A stretch of 64,000 nucleotides of DNA. Origin: Tethya wilhelma (lineage: Eukaryota; Porifera; Demospongiae; Tethyida; Tethyidae). Positions 35,588 to 45,870 of the stretch are shown here, piece by piece (within the stretch, counting starts at the first letter, position 1; each line of letters starts with the position of its first letter). A program made the position numbers and the translations under genes. The DNA lies in assembly GCA_964030475.1 (NCBI GenBank), contig CAXIPT010000001.1:9749510-9813509 (forward strand). Reading direction: 5' to 3'. The notes beneath the pieces were generated by a model. It was not told the origin of the DNA. It made no database searches and saw nothing but the letters and a program-made list of their open reading frames with translations.

Positions 35588-35611
35588 TATTATTAAAAAC
35601 TCCACAAAAAC

Positions 35612-35870
35612 ACCTAAAAAGAACCTTGAGAATATCAGGATGTAGGGAGGTTGTACGTAAAAATAGACCTGCACCATTCAATTCATTGCGATCAGTGCAT
35701 TCAAATGATATCCACGATTTGCTGAAAGTAAGCCTGATTAGGTCTAAGAACAGCTTAACAATTATATCACTACAAATGGAAATGTGTTAGGGTTGTGATT
35801 AAACCCAATACAGTTTCAGCTACTTTTATTGAAAATGGAAGAAGTTATATATATTGTCTGAAACAGTGAA
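35612..35870 (+). repeat. Satellite units, forward orientation, resuming after the LTR element
   Basis: Begins directly after the target duplication of the LTR element with CACCTAAAAAGAACCTTGAG and continues the array that was interrupted at 29639 (GACCTGCACCATTCAATTCA, GGAAATGTGTTAGGGTTGTG). Confidence 0.65.
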
Positions 35871-36045
35871 TACATAATACTATATATTATTGTATGACTG
35901 TGGGGGCAATATGGGGAAATATTCAGCTCGAAGGTGGCAGTATTGGCCCGACCAATGGGAGGGACAATACAGAGCCCAGAGCTGAATATTTCCCCAATGT
36001 TGCCCGACATTGGAGTGCAATAGTATATGACTTGATAATACTCTT
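35870..36045. mobile_element. Foldback element
   Basis: GGGCAATATGGGGAAATATT (about 35904) pairs with the reverse complement near 35972-35998 (GAATATTTCCCCAATGTTGC), with further pairing outward. The stem is about 27 bp around a loop of about 45 bp. No coding capacity. Confidence 0.55.
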
Positions 36046-36629
36046 CAGCAACAAACGACGGCCACTTAATTGAACACAAACCACAAAACCATGTATGTAC
36101 TACATAATATAGGTACAGCTGCAGCTATATACTGTTGCTAAAAAAAGTATACTATGTAAATTGACCCATGTCTCTTGCAAGATCTTGTAGTGATAATTAA
36201 AAAGTGTGCACTAACCATTCAATATGGGAGAATATTGCCCGGCTACTAACCAATCAGATTGCTTATAGAACACTAGTCATAATAATAAAACGGTTTGTAC
36301 CACTGAAGCCATACAGTTCAAAGGTACCGCCAGTGCAATAAATGCAGAGTAGCACTGCTGAACTAGAGATCAAGTGTGAATAAGTAACTTATTGGGAGCA
36401 TGCTTTGTGGTTTCTCCTAGCAACTACAACTTATAATTCAGCTTCTTAGTGGTTTTGCTTTGTAAGTACTTGACCAAAACTTCACTAGTAGACACGTACA
36501 TTCCACAACTGATGAGCATTTTCTCACAAAAAAACTAAAACAAAATATATATACATTTTCCTATTCAAAAATAAGCACAAAACACATGAACAGTTTTAAA
36601 GTTTGACGATTTTCAAGCTCACAATGACA

Positions 36630-38056
36630 CTATTTGAAGATGTAGTTGATGGTGATTCCAGAACACCCAGACATGTTCAGCACACACTTAGAAGACACTC
36701 CATAGCCATTGTCCTTGTCATCACAGTTATCGAGAACTATAACTTTTTTGTCAGAATCTGCACACTCTAGCTGAGGCTCTAGTTTTAGCTTCTTTTCAGT
36801 GCCGTTCAAAACTTCTGAAAGACCTCTTTGTTGTTCTTCACTAGAACATTTATAGCATCTTACACCATCTAGACTCCTGTGACCCATGTGTTCCATAATA
36901 ATTTGTTCATCAACACCATTGTGATAGAGACATGTTGCTGCTGTGACCCTTATGGAGTGGTTTGATTTGTATCCTTCAATGCCACTCTTTGCACAAAGTT
37001 GTCGAACAGTGGAACGTATTGTGTTCACTCCCATTGGTGTCGTTTTATACCAAATTTTCCCAGTTGGAGAAGGTATAGGTGTAAGGTAAATGCTCTGTCT
37101 TGAGTGGTTTTTGGCGGCTGGTGTTCACAATATTTTTTTAGAAACTTAATGAAACAACTGCTCGAATTTGCTGTGTTGGCATAGTGCACAACTCGCTTAG
37201 GTTTAATTTTTCTATGTTTTAATCCTCCAGAATTGTTTTTGGAAGAGCATTCGTTGTACACTTCATAGGGAGTTTGTCCTGGACGTTTCACAACTTCTAC
37301 ATCGCTATCTCTCAAATAGTGGTGCTCAGTTTCACTCCGCATAGCAAAGTATAAGCCACACATGTACAGAATGGTTTCAATTAGCTGTTTGGGTGTGCTA
37401 TCTTCTAAAACTCCTTGTTTCCACATCTTCTCTTCCTCTTCAAGAGATATTGGTTCAACACGCTTAGGAGTTGATCCATGTCCAAGTGCTCTAAGCCGTT
37501 TCATCTCCCCATCAAGAGTTTTTTGGAAAGGAGCATAAGTTGGATCTAGAAAAAAATCTAATTCAGGCACTCTCTCCCTCGCATATTGCAGTATGCCACA
37601 ACTGAGTTGATGCAATGAATATGATTAGGAGGGTATTCTTCTCCATCTTGTCTCCTCACCTCCAAAACAAAACTAGAGAGCCATTTGCTGAAATCTGGTT
37701 TGTTTCTAGCCAGAATAAAAATGTGCGGCGGAGCATTAAATTCGTTGATTTTTTTCCTGTATATAATCACACCAAGCCTTCCAAACATTTAGACACCAGG
37801 AAGTTGCCTTTTTGGTATTTGTTGGTATGCAGGATTCCTGGGCCCTTTTGATATCAGCATCAGTTGCAGGTGTAGCAAACCTAGCATCAGTCACTGAAAT
37901 AATTTCAGTAACTTTTTGCTTTGTAGTAGTGCAAGTAGAGCTAGCATGACTGTCAAAAATGTCCTTAGAAGGCATTTGTGAGAGTAGCTGATCGACTTCA
38001 TCTTCATAGTTCCATTCTTTGTCATTTTTGACCAAATCTTGCGTGCAAATAGTCAA
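36630..38056 (-). pseudogene. Crypton-type tyrosine recombinase (DUF3504/ZMYM-QRICH1-related), frameshifted
   Basis: The N-terminal block (37736-38056) ends TKKATSWCLNVWKAWCDYIQ, the typical start of the core-binding region. A second block (37558-37788) carries NEFNAPPHIFILARNKPDFS. A third (37025-37615) has ETILYMCGLYFAMRSETEHH, including the first catalytic Arg. The last (36630-37034) has NHSIRVTAATCL (His and Arg), MGHRSLDG (second His) and VRCYKC, whose Tyr is the probable nucleophile. The full R-H-R-H-Y set is therefore present. The blocks are in different frames: an A-run near 37750, a shift near 37610 and a lost T in GCATTTACC near 37090 break it. Vertebrate ZMYM2/3/4, QRICH1 and KIAA1958 were domesticated from this transposon class. 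Either a recent pseudogene or single-base sequencing errors. Confidence 0.75.
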
Positions 38057-38663
38057 TAGATCCTTTGGATAAGTGTCTTCCGTCTTAAAACACTGGCTCT
38101 GAGCAGTAAAGTATGCAATGACCAGCTACTCAGCGTTTAAATACAGCTCTAGAGATTGGCCTTTTGACGTTGGAAATCATGTCTCTTTACCACTATGTTG
38201 CCATGATACAGTTATGGTACAAGGTGCTAAAGGGAAATGCGTCTCCTTCAGTTTGAATACACTTCAGTCAGTTATATCACTCCCATTTTTAAATACATCT
38301 CCCGAAGATTGGCTTTTTGACGCCAGAAGTCACATCTCCTTACCACTATGTTGCCATGATACAGTTATGGTACAAGGTGCTAAAGGGAAATGTGTCTCCT
38401 ACAGTTTGACCGCTTGTGCTTAAAAACACACTTCTATGGTACAAATCGGTTATACCACTCCCATTTGTAGGATAAGGTTTACACCACTCGTGGTTTAAAT
38501 CTCTTATCCTACTCATGGTCGTGGTATAACCTATATTTATTATATGACTAGTGTCAGAAGTACTGACCAGTATCCAGACTTTAGAGAGTGACAGCTACGT
38601 ATGCTAACTGTAGCGCTAATGAGCTATTGCATTCAATGCCGGCTCCATAAGTATGACCACATA
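37986..38663. repeat. 678-bp segment duplicated across a contig join (first copy)
   Basis: Repeated almost perfectly at 38665-39342, immediately after the ambiguous base 38664. It covers the start of the recombinase gene and upstream sequence. Inside are two tandem copies of a block of about 150 bp (CACTATGTTGCCATGATACA at about 38190 and 38343) and a hairpin at 38448-38531. Confidence 0.9.
38448..38531. repeat. Two-stem hairpin
   Basis: Outer stem GGTTATACCAC (38448-38458) pairs with GTGGTATAACC (38521-38531). Inner stem AGGATAAG (38469-38476) pairs with CTTATCCT (38503-38510). Both are perfect. The second copy lies at about 39127-39210. It could be one end of a mobile element. Confidence 0.6.
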
Positions 38664-38664
38664 N

Positions 38665-39342
38665 AGCTGATCGACTTCATCTTCATAGTTCCATTCTTTG
38701 TCATTTTTGACCAAATCTTGCGTGCAAATAGTCAATAGATCCTTTGGATAAGTGTCTTCCGTCTTAAAACACTGGCTCTGAGCAGTAAAGTATGCAATGA
38801 CCAGCTACTCAGCGTTTAAATACAGCTCTAGAGATTGGCCTTTTGACGTTGGAAATCATGTCTCTTTACCACTATGTTGCCATGATACAGTTATGGTACA
38901 AGGTGCTAAAGGGAAATGCGTCTCCTTCAGTTTGAATACACTTCAGTCAGTTATATCACTCCCATTTTTAAATACATCTCCCGAAGATTGGCTTTTTGAC
39001 GCCAGAAGTCACATCTCCTTACCACTATGTTGCCATGATACAGTTATGGTACAAGGTGCTAAAGGGAAATGTGTCTCCTACAGTTTGACCGCTTGTGCTT
39101 AAAAACACACTTCTATGGTACAAATCGGTTATACCACTCCCATTTGTAGGATAAGGTTTACACCACTCGTGGTTTAAATCTCTTATCCTACTCATGGTCG
39201 TGGTATAACCTATATTTATTATATGACTAGTGTCAGAAGTACTGACCAGTATCCAGACTTTAGAGAGTGACAGCTACGTATGCTAACTGTAGCGCTAATG
39301 AGCTATTGCATTCAATGCCGGCTCCATAAGTATGACCACATA
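38665..39342. repeat. 678-bp segment duplicated across a contig join (second copy)
   Basis: Same as 37986-38663. Near identity and abutment to the ambiguous base suggest an assembly overlap. Confidence 0.9.
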
Positions 39343-39379
39343 GTGGCACACCTCCCAGAAGTGGTAAATGCCATAAATC

Positions 39380-40227
39380 AAAATTATGTACTTTGTACAG
39401 AAAACACTTAAGAGCACCTTGAATATATCACAATGTAGAAAGGACGTACATAAAAAAGACCTGCATCATTGAATTAAGTGCAATAATTGCATTCAATAGA
39501 TCTATATTTGCTAAAATTAGGTTATAATTTATATGTAACACATACTAATAACAGCTTAGGAGTATATCACTTCAAATGGAAGTGTATCGGGGTTGCAATT
39601 CTTATCTGAAATGGTAGAAGCTAGATATAATTTGAAAGCTCATTTAGTGGTGAATACAATGGTATAAGTTTCAATCAACGGTTTACAGTGATTATCAATA
39701 TTATCTAGTTCATGGAAAAAATCACCTAAAAGCACATTGACTGTATCAAGATGTAGAAAGGTCGTATATAAAAAAGACCAGCACCATTTAACAGTGCAGC
39801 TAGTGCATTCAAATGATATCTATTTTGTTATGATTTGCTAAAAGTAGGCCTGATTATGTCTAACACGTAGTAAGAACAGCTTAAGAGTATATATCAATTA
39901 ATACAAATGGAAGTGTATCGGGATTGTGAATAAAACTAATACAGTTTCAGCTGCTTTTATGGAAAATGGAAGAAGTATATTATCATCTTTAAGGTGATCC
40001 AACAGTGAATAAAAAGTTTTGTTTCAAACCAATTAACCATTACAGATGATAATTGATTATGTAGTTTCTACTAAAAAACACCTAAAAGCACCTTGAGTAT
40101 ATCAGAATGTAGCAAGGTTGTATGTAAAAATGACCTGCCCCATTGAATTAAGTGCGATGACTTCTTTAGAATAATGATATCCATTTTGTTATGATTAAAT
40201 TTTGCTAGAAGTAAGCCTGATTAGGTC
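39380..40227 (+). repeat. Satellite-like array, forward orientation
   Basis: Cores at about 39405, 39722 and 40080, giving unit lengths near 320-360 bp. The array stops at GATTAGGTC near 40227, where an insertion begins. Confidence 0.75.
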
Positions 40228-41068
40228 ATGTGTTTTCTATCGTTTGAGCATATTCAATTAGATTGAAAAATAGTTCTCATTGTTGCTGTCTGCTATGCAT
40301 GCACTAATTGTTGTTTTGGTGTTAGACTATGTCAACATGTGTTCGGATTGCTGGGTTGCATGACTCTTTGGGTGGAATTTTGATTGCTGCATGCTGATTG
40401 GTCAAGGGTCTGTAGTTGTTGACTACTTTAGCTGCTGCTGGAGTCTGGCAGTCACTCTCGGCAACTGTTGCGTAGGACACTACTTCCCTGCTGGAAATTT
40501 TAAGTCACAGTATGTACAGTGTTCTTGTTGCTCGTTTTAATCAATGTGTTGAACTCCCCCTGTCGCGAGTTGATTTTTTCTACAGGCCCAGCTGTTTTGG
40601 TGTAGTGGCTTGCTCCTGGCTCCGGCTAGCTCTTACTCATGGACTTATCGTTGTGCTGTTATTGTTGTTCTACTAGTTGGGGTGTGTTTTTAGTTGGGTT
40701 TTTTCCTCACAGAGGTTTTTTTCTAGGGGAGGTTTTTTCCCTGAGCATGTCGGACACATGCTCTAAATACTTACTCCTCAGTTTGTTTCCTATTTGTTTT
40801 TCTATTAATTTTCGGCCCACCCCATGTTTTCTGTCATATTTTTTGTACAGTTCAGTTGCAGTTTGTGTTTGTTGTTTTGTCTGGTCAGTTGTGGTTTGTG
40901 GTTTGTCAGTCCAACTCTCTTTTTCTTTCCTTTGCTGTCCTCGCAACCTCGATCGCTTGTCTATTACCAAACTCGCTTGCCTATTACCAGTTTAACCATG
41001 TTCACAGTGCTGTTGGTGTGATTGCATGTGGGGGGTGTGCATGCATGAGTTGGTTTTGATGAGAGTTG
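40228..41068. other. About 840-bp insertion interrupting a satellite unit
   Basis: The satellite sequence breaks after GATTAGGTC and resumes at CACATAATAGTAAGAACAGC. The inserted DNA is T- and TG-rich with no recognisable coding region or terminal repeat; the 40639-41059 frames are compositional. It could be a Helitron-like or other non-autonomous insertion, but no diagnostic end was found. Confidence 0.5.
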
Positions 41069-41760
41069 CACATAATAGTAAGAACAGCTTAAGAGTATAT
41101 TATCACTTCGAATGGAAATGTATTGGGGTTGTGAATGAAAGCAACACTGTAACCATAACTGTCACTATTGAGTAACCAAGGTTACTCAATAGTGAATAAT
41201 TAATATTATGAGGTTCCTACTATAAAATACCTAAAAGCACCTTGAGTATGTCAGGATGTAGGAACGCCATATGTAAAAATGACCTGCACCATTGAATTCA
41301 GTGCGATGAGTGCATTCAAACGGTATCTATTTTGTTATGATTCGCTAAAAGTAGGTCCAACACATAGTAAGAACAGCTTATAAGAGTGCATGTATCACTG
41401 CAAATGGAAGCATATTGGGGTTGTGAATAAAACCAATACCGTTTCAGCTACTTTTATCAAAAATGGAAGAAGTTATATATCATTTGAAAGGTTATTGAAT
41501 GGTGAATACAATGGTATAAGTTTTGTGTCAAACCAATTAATCGTTTACAGGTGATAATTGATATGTAGTTCCTACTACTAATCACCTAAAAGCACCTTCA
41601 GCATATCAGGATGTAGGGAGGTCATGTGTAAAAATGACCTGTACTATTGAATTCAGTGCCATGAGTGCATTCAAACGATATCCATTTTGTTACAATTTGC
41701 TAAAAGTAAGGCTAACAAATAGTGAATTCACATCAAAACAGTTTAGGTAATGATCATTAT
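41069..41760 (+). repeat. Satellite units, forward orientation
   Basis: Cores at about 41226 and 41581 (spacing about 355 bp). The best-preserved example of the monomer in the window is at 41226-41580. Confidence 0.75.
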
Positions 41761-41962
41761 AGCATAAGCAATTGAATTTAGTTATTTATGATAAGTACAT
41801 GTATCTTACCAGCATGTAGTTTCTGTTCATTTTGAAACAGACTTAGGAAGATTATTCATAATTGTAAAAATTGTGTGCTTATACTATAGACTTTCAGCTA
41901 TTGCACAATTTACAAGTTAATTATTACATTTAGATCATTCCTAATAGCCACTATAATACTAC

Positions 41963-44293
41963 TTAAAGTTGATCTTCGATACCTTTCGCTACTTCTATAA
42001 ATTTTGTTAAATTTTCTTCCATTACTTTAATTTTTTTCTGTGCTGCCTCTAACTCTCTCCTCAATGATTTAGTGATCCTTTCACGTTCACACTATAGGAG
42101 TAGCCAATTAAGATTTTGAATAACATTCAACGAAAAGGAATTGCACATAATTAATTACTGACCCAGCTAGCCCCTCTTTGAGATCATGCAGTTTATTTCT
42201 ATAGTGTACAATTACATAAATTTTATTGCACAGTGTGCTCATGTTAGGTAGTTAGTTTGTGGTATAGTCGATTGGTGATTACCGTAAAGCAGGAAAGTTT
42301 CACAGGGTTTATCTTTCACAGATCATGATCCATCCGTTAAATTTATTATTAACACTAAAAAGAAAACTGTTTTATGGGAGATATCGATCAGGGAAACTTC
42401 CCCGCTAAACAGTATTTCAGCACAATAATGGATAGTCAGTTTATTATTACAGCTTGAAAATTTAACAGGGGTTTAGAATGGTAGGCATTATGTTGATCTT
42501 GACAATTGTTAATAGTTATTAGGTGGACTGTACCCGTATCAATTGTTATGAACCAAGCAACAGAAAGATTACATAATTTTCTTTAGAGGGCAGTTATTGC
42601 ATGTGGTACTAACTATACACATATCTATGATGTGATGCATTACACATTATAATATATACTGAAAAAGAAATGAAAATCAACTACACATGGGTTTAAGCCA
42701 TAGCTATGACTTTTAATTTTTTCCTGCTATAGGGTAGCAAAAATTTCCTATTCTAGATCTGCATACATGTGATTTATAGTCAAAGAGTTGATGTACATTA
42801 TGGGACTTACACAATCATGGCAAATCAGGCCCTCACTTTCTTCTCTCATCATCTCCTTCTTGTTTCGTCTTTTGATCCAGTCCTGCAAACAATAAAAGAT
42901 AATCCTTGATAATCAAATTCTTTATATTATGTGAGCATGTGAGTAAGAGTGCTTGACAAAAGCCCTCTTCATCCCTCCCTTAGACATCACTATAAGATGA
43001 ACCCGATCATAAGTCTCAGATCAAGGATAAGCATAATAATTATTATTGTAGCCATATCATCAGTAGCAATTTATAGCGGATATGTTCTTTCACACTGCCC
43101 ATTTCTACACTGCTATTTGAACTGCATAGACTATACACATACGAGTAGGTTTTGTGCTTATGTTAGTTCTTTTATCCCAGCTATATTTTTTGAGACGAAA
43201 ATTTTTCACAGAGGTTACTGGCAGATTTTTTTTTTGAGGATTCATAGAAGTACTCATCACATGAATCTCTATTGCCTCAAGATATTGTCATGCTGTGCAA
43301 TGACATACATACACTTGTGGGAAATTATAAAGCACTGTTGGTAGCTAGTAGCTACATACATATTAGATTGAATCTGATAATCATGATATGACTACTTCTT
43401 CATGTGGGCTTGCATGCAAATCATCAAAACTTGTGAGTCATCAATTACTCAGAAGGGCATGGAACTACAACTGGAAAGGCATACAAAACACATTGTGATC
43501 TTTGGTTGAGTTCATAATCAGTGAATTACATTTAAACATTGACGCAGTGCCCCGCTGAGTATGAATGGATACCCCAGATGGCATGTCTCAAACAGACCAG
43601 CTAAACACCGAGACACCATGCACCAATGACCACACTGACTGGACCACTACCATGCACAGTTGTCCTCTACAACAGAGGCATGTCTGAATCAATTAGGAGG
43701 ATCCTGTCCCCACTAGGGAAACATGTGTGCTTTTGACCAGCACAAACCCTGCATGAGAGGTCAATTTATAAGTGTTTAAGTTGGCTAGGAGAGCAACTTA
43801 ATTTCAATCTCCAATTATATATAAGTAAGCAACAGTGTGTAAAGAATTCATTCTGTGGGCAAAAATAGGAACTCAACAGAGCACGCATTCTATTCTGTTT
43901 GTTTGCTTCCTTGTTACAATTTGGCCATTCCTGTGTACATTTTTTACATTTCCAACATTTTGTTCTTGCTATATTACTCTTGTTAGTTATGATAGGGCTT
44001 AGAGTCTAGGCTATATCATTTGATTTCTTTGTTAGTATAATGGTGTAGCCACTAGTACTGTAGCTTACTACAGCTACTGAAATTTCCTACTTAAAATTAT
44101 CAAATGTACATACTCTATCATACATTTCAAGTTGCAGGCTCTATATAGAATTAGTCCAAACCTTTATTTGTTGAATTCTCAGTCCAGTTTTCTTTCTGCA
44201 TTCTTTAATTTTCTTTATATGATTAGTACCTCTTCCTTTCATCCCTTCAGAGTAAAATTGTTCGAGAATTTCTCTCTGTTTTTCAGGAAACAT
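41963..44293 (-). CDS. Small divergent homeodomain-like protein with C-terminal coiled coil (three coding exons)
   Basis: Exons at 44162-44293, 42811-42882 and 41963-42091, all in phase 0 with GT-AG borders, give 110 residues from MFPEKQ. Residues 4-60 resemble a homeodomain. Helix 1 is EKQREILEQFYSEG, helix 2 HIKKIKECRKKTG, and helix 3 IQQIKDWIKRRNKKEMM with the invariant Trp. The intron falls just before that Trp (about homeodomain position 46/47), a common homeobox intron site. The residue aligned with the normally invariant Asn51 is Arg, so base-specific contact may be lost. The C-terminus (RITKSLRRELEAAQKKIKVM) is a strong coiled coil, suggesting a dimer. A nuclear DNA-binding role is inference. 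The start is uncertain: the frame stays open upstream for at least 12 codons after a possible acceptor, and more 5' exons may exist. Confidence 0.6.
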
Positions 44294-44754
44294 TCTTCTC
44301 TCTCTTTTCAAATTTTGTGTGAATAACTTGTGTACAAGTTTAGAGCTATAGAGTATGACATTAATTTAATTAATTTGTCACCATTGTTAGCAATGATGTC
44401 ATCTAATTAATGATTATGTAATGTACTGTGCTTGAAGCACCTATAATGCATAGTTCAAGGGCATGCCATTGTCGAGAGAGAGACTAATTTTAGCCAGGAT
44501 ATTTATTCACTGCTCTAATGCATGGTGCGCACATATACATTCAATTATCCTGCATGATTTTGTAAAAATTGTCAGCATAATAAATCACATAATGTACCGC
44601 ATACCAGGGTAAAACAGTCAACATTAATTTAACAAAAATCTGTAGTTTCTGAGATCTGAGGGTTCTCACTATATCTATAGCTCTGAGGCTGAAACACTGT
44701 TCTACCTGTACTCTTTAAGGATGAACACATAATCTCTAAAATAATGACAGTATA

Positions 44755-45700
44755 TGTACCTGTCATCAATCAATGCACCCTCCAGCAGCCAGTGTGTTAG
44801 GCCTCCCTCCAATCAGCATTCCATATCTCGGTATCATATGCATTCACCTAATTTACTGAAAAACCTTTCAAAAGGTAAGGAACCTCAAAACGTACATTGT
44901 CAAAAATGTACTAAAGCTTCATATGTGATACTACTAACAAATTATACTAACTACTGTGGTCATAATATTATTGTGGCCAGTTTATCCGAAGCTTGCACAC
45001 AGATTCCTAATTACTCACATAATAATTATTATAATCATAATTATCAAAAATTGCATTAATCATGAATAAAGTTACCAACCACCATTAGCTTCAAAATTCT
45101 GTCAAGATAGTGTTCATCAAAGCTTTTCGTTGTTAGTGTTAGAACTCTTCAGGATGACATAAAACTGAGCAAAATACAGCTAAAAACTGAGCAAAATACA
45201 TCTAAAAACTAAACTAATAGAGTGTTTACAGACAGGAACACAAAAACAAGAAAGCCTGTGTGATAAGAAACATGTTTTTAGCAAAAAAGCATTAATAACA
45301 TGACAATTAAAGGGCTGTCTGGTCAATGTGATTAGAATTAGGGCTCAGCACTAATTAGTACCGATTAATAAGCAGTGATTATCCAAATATGGAATAATCT
45401 AGAACAGTTGAAGTCGATTGACACCCATCAAACTTTCAAAGACTACATAAAACACTCTATTTGAGAACAGAACACATTGATAAACTCATAGAACATAATA
45501 GTCCATATTATCTATGGTAAACTGAATCTAATGATGCAACAGAAGATGAAACCCTTTCCATTCAGCCTGGATGAAATGGGTCAAGTCCAACTCAGGAGTT
45601 GTCTGGAGTTAGTCTCAGAATGGGAAGTCAAGTGGAAGTGATGGACATGAAGAAACCAGTGGTCACTCAGATCAAGAAATTAAAATAGCTGACTTTATTG
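44755..45700 (+). pseudogene. Decayed partial duplicate of the TRIM-NHL gene
   Basis: 44765-44990 resembles 46062-46270 of the intact gene (CAGCCAGTGTGT.AGGCCTCC, AAGGAACCTCAAAAC). 45543-45695 resembles 46712-46890 (GAATGGGAAGTCAAGTGGA, ATGGACATGAAGAAACC), with a deletion of about 35 bp and stops. The two pieces keep the order and strand of the functional copy, with the intervening region lost. This is a tandem duplication relic rather than random similarity. Confidence 0.75.
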
Positions 45701-45870
45701 AGATTGCAAATTTCTACCATCTCAGCTCTGATCTCAGTGTCTGCACGACATAGCTGGGTGTGCAATCCTTGCTGCGCATGCGCAGATGTTGAGGATTAAA
45801 AAGGGGTGCCACCATAGATGTACACTCCATTTTAAGTTTATATAATTGCCTTCACAGATTCCCATCATAA
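45701..45870 (+). promoter_or_regulatory. Upstream region of the TRIM-NHL gene
   Basis: About 170 bp between the pseudogene remnant and the ATG. It includes a probable splice acceptor (TTGCCTTCACAG, ending 45858) just before the start, which would imply a 5' untranslated exon. The promoter itself is not located. Confidence 0.3.

Larger units (their letters stand above)
29640..35606 (+). mobile_element. Decayed Ty3/gypsy-type LTR retrotransposon
   Basis: The 5' LTR (29640-29742) starts TGTAGTATTG and ends CTCCACA. The 3' LTR starts at 34603 (TGTAGCCTGTATT) and ends CTCCACA at 35606. Both outer sides carry the direct repeat AAAAC (29635-29639 and 35607-35611), a clean 5-bp target duplication inside the satellite array. 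A primer-binding site follows the 5' LTR, and a purine tract (AAAGGGGAGA) immediately precedes the 3' LTR. Order inside is gag zinc knuckles, aspartic protease, reverse transcriptase, RNase H and integrase remnants, the Ty3/gypsy order. All frames are broken by stops and deletions. Bases 30888-32431 repeat 29326-30886 across a contig join, and 34679-35587 is a nested element, so the true element is only about 3.5 kb. Confidence 0.85.

Noticed and set aside
29640..35606. Endogenous retrovirus with an envelope gene
   Set aside because: After integrase there is no space or frame for an envelope before the purine tract and 3' LTR; order and content fit a plain LTR retrotransposon.
38118..39102. 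Two identical 101-residue proteins
   Set aside because: They lie in the 678-bp block repeated over a contig join; internal repetition comes from a 150-bp tandem block and no domain is visible.
40639..41059. Membrane-like proteins rich in Phe, Leu, Val and Cys
   Set aside because: Overlapping frames in a T/TG-rich insertion; hydrophobicity follows from base composition.
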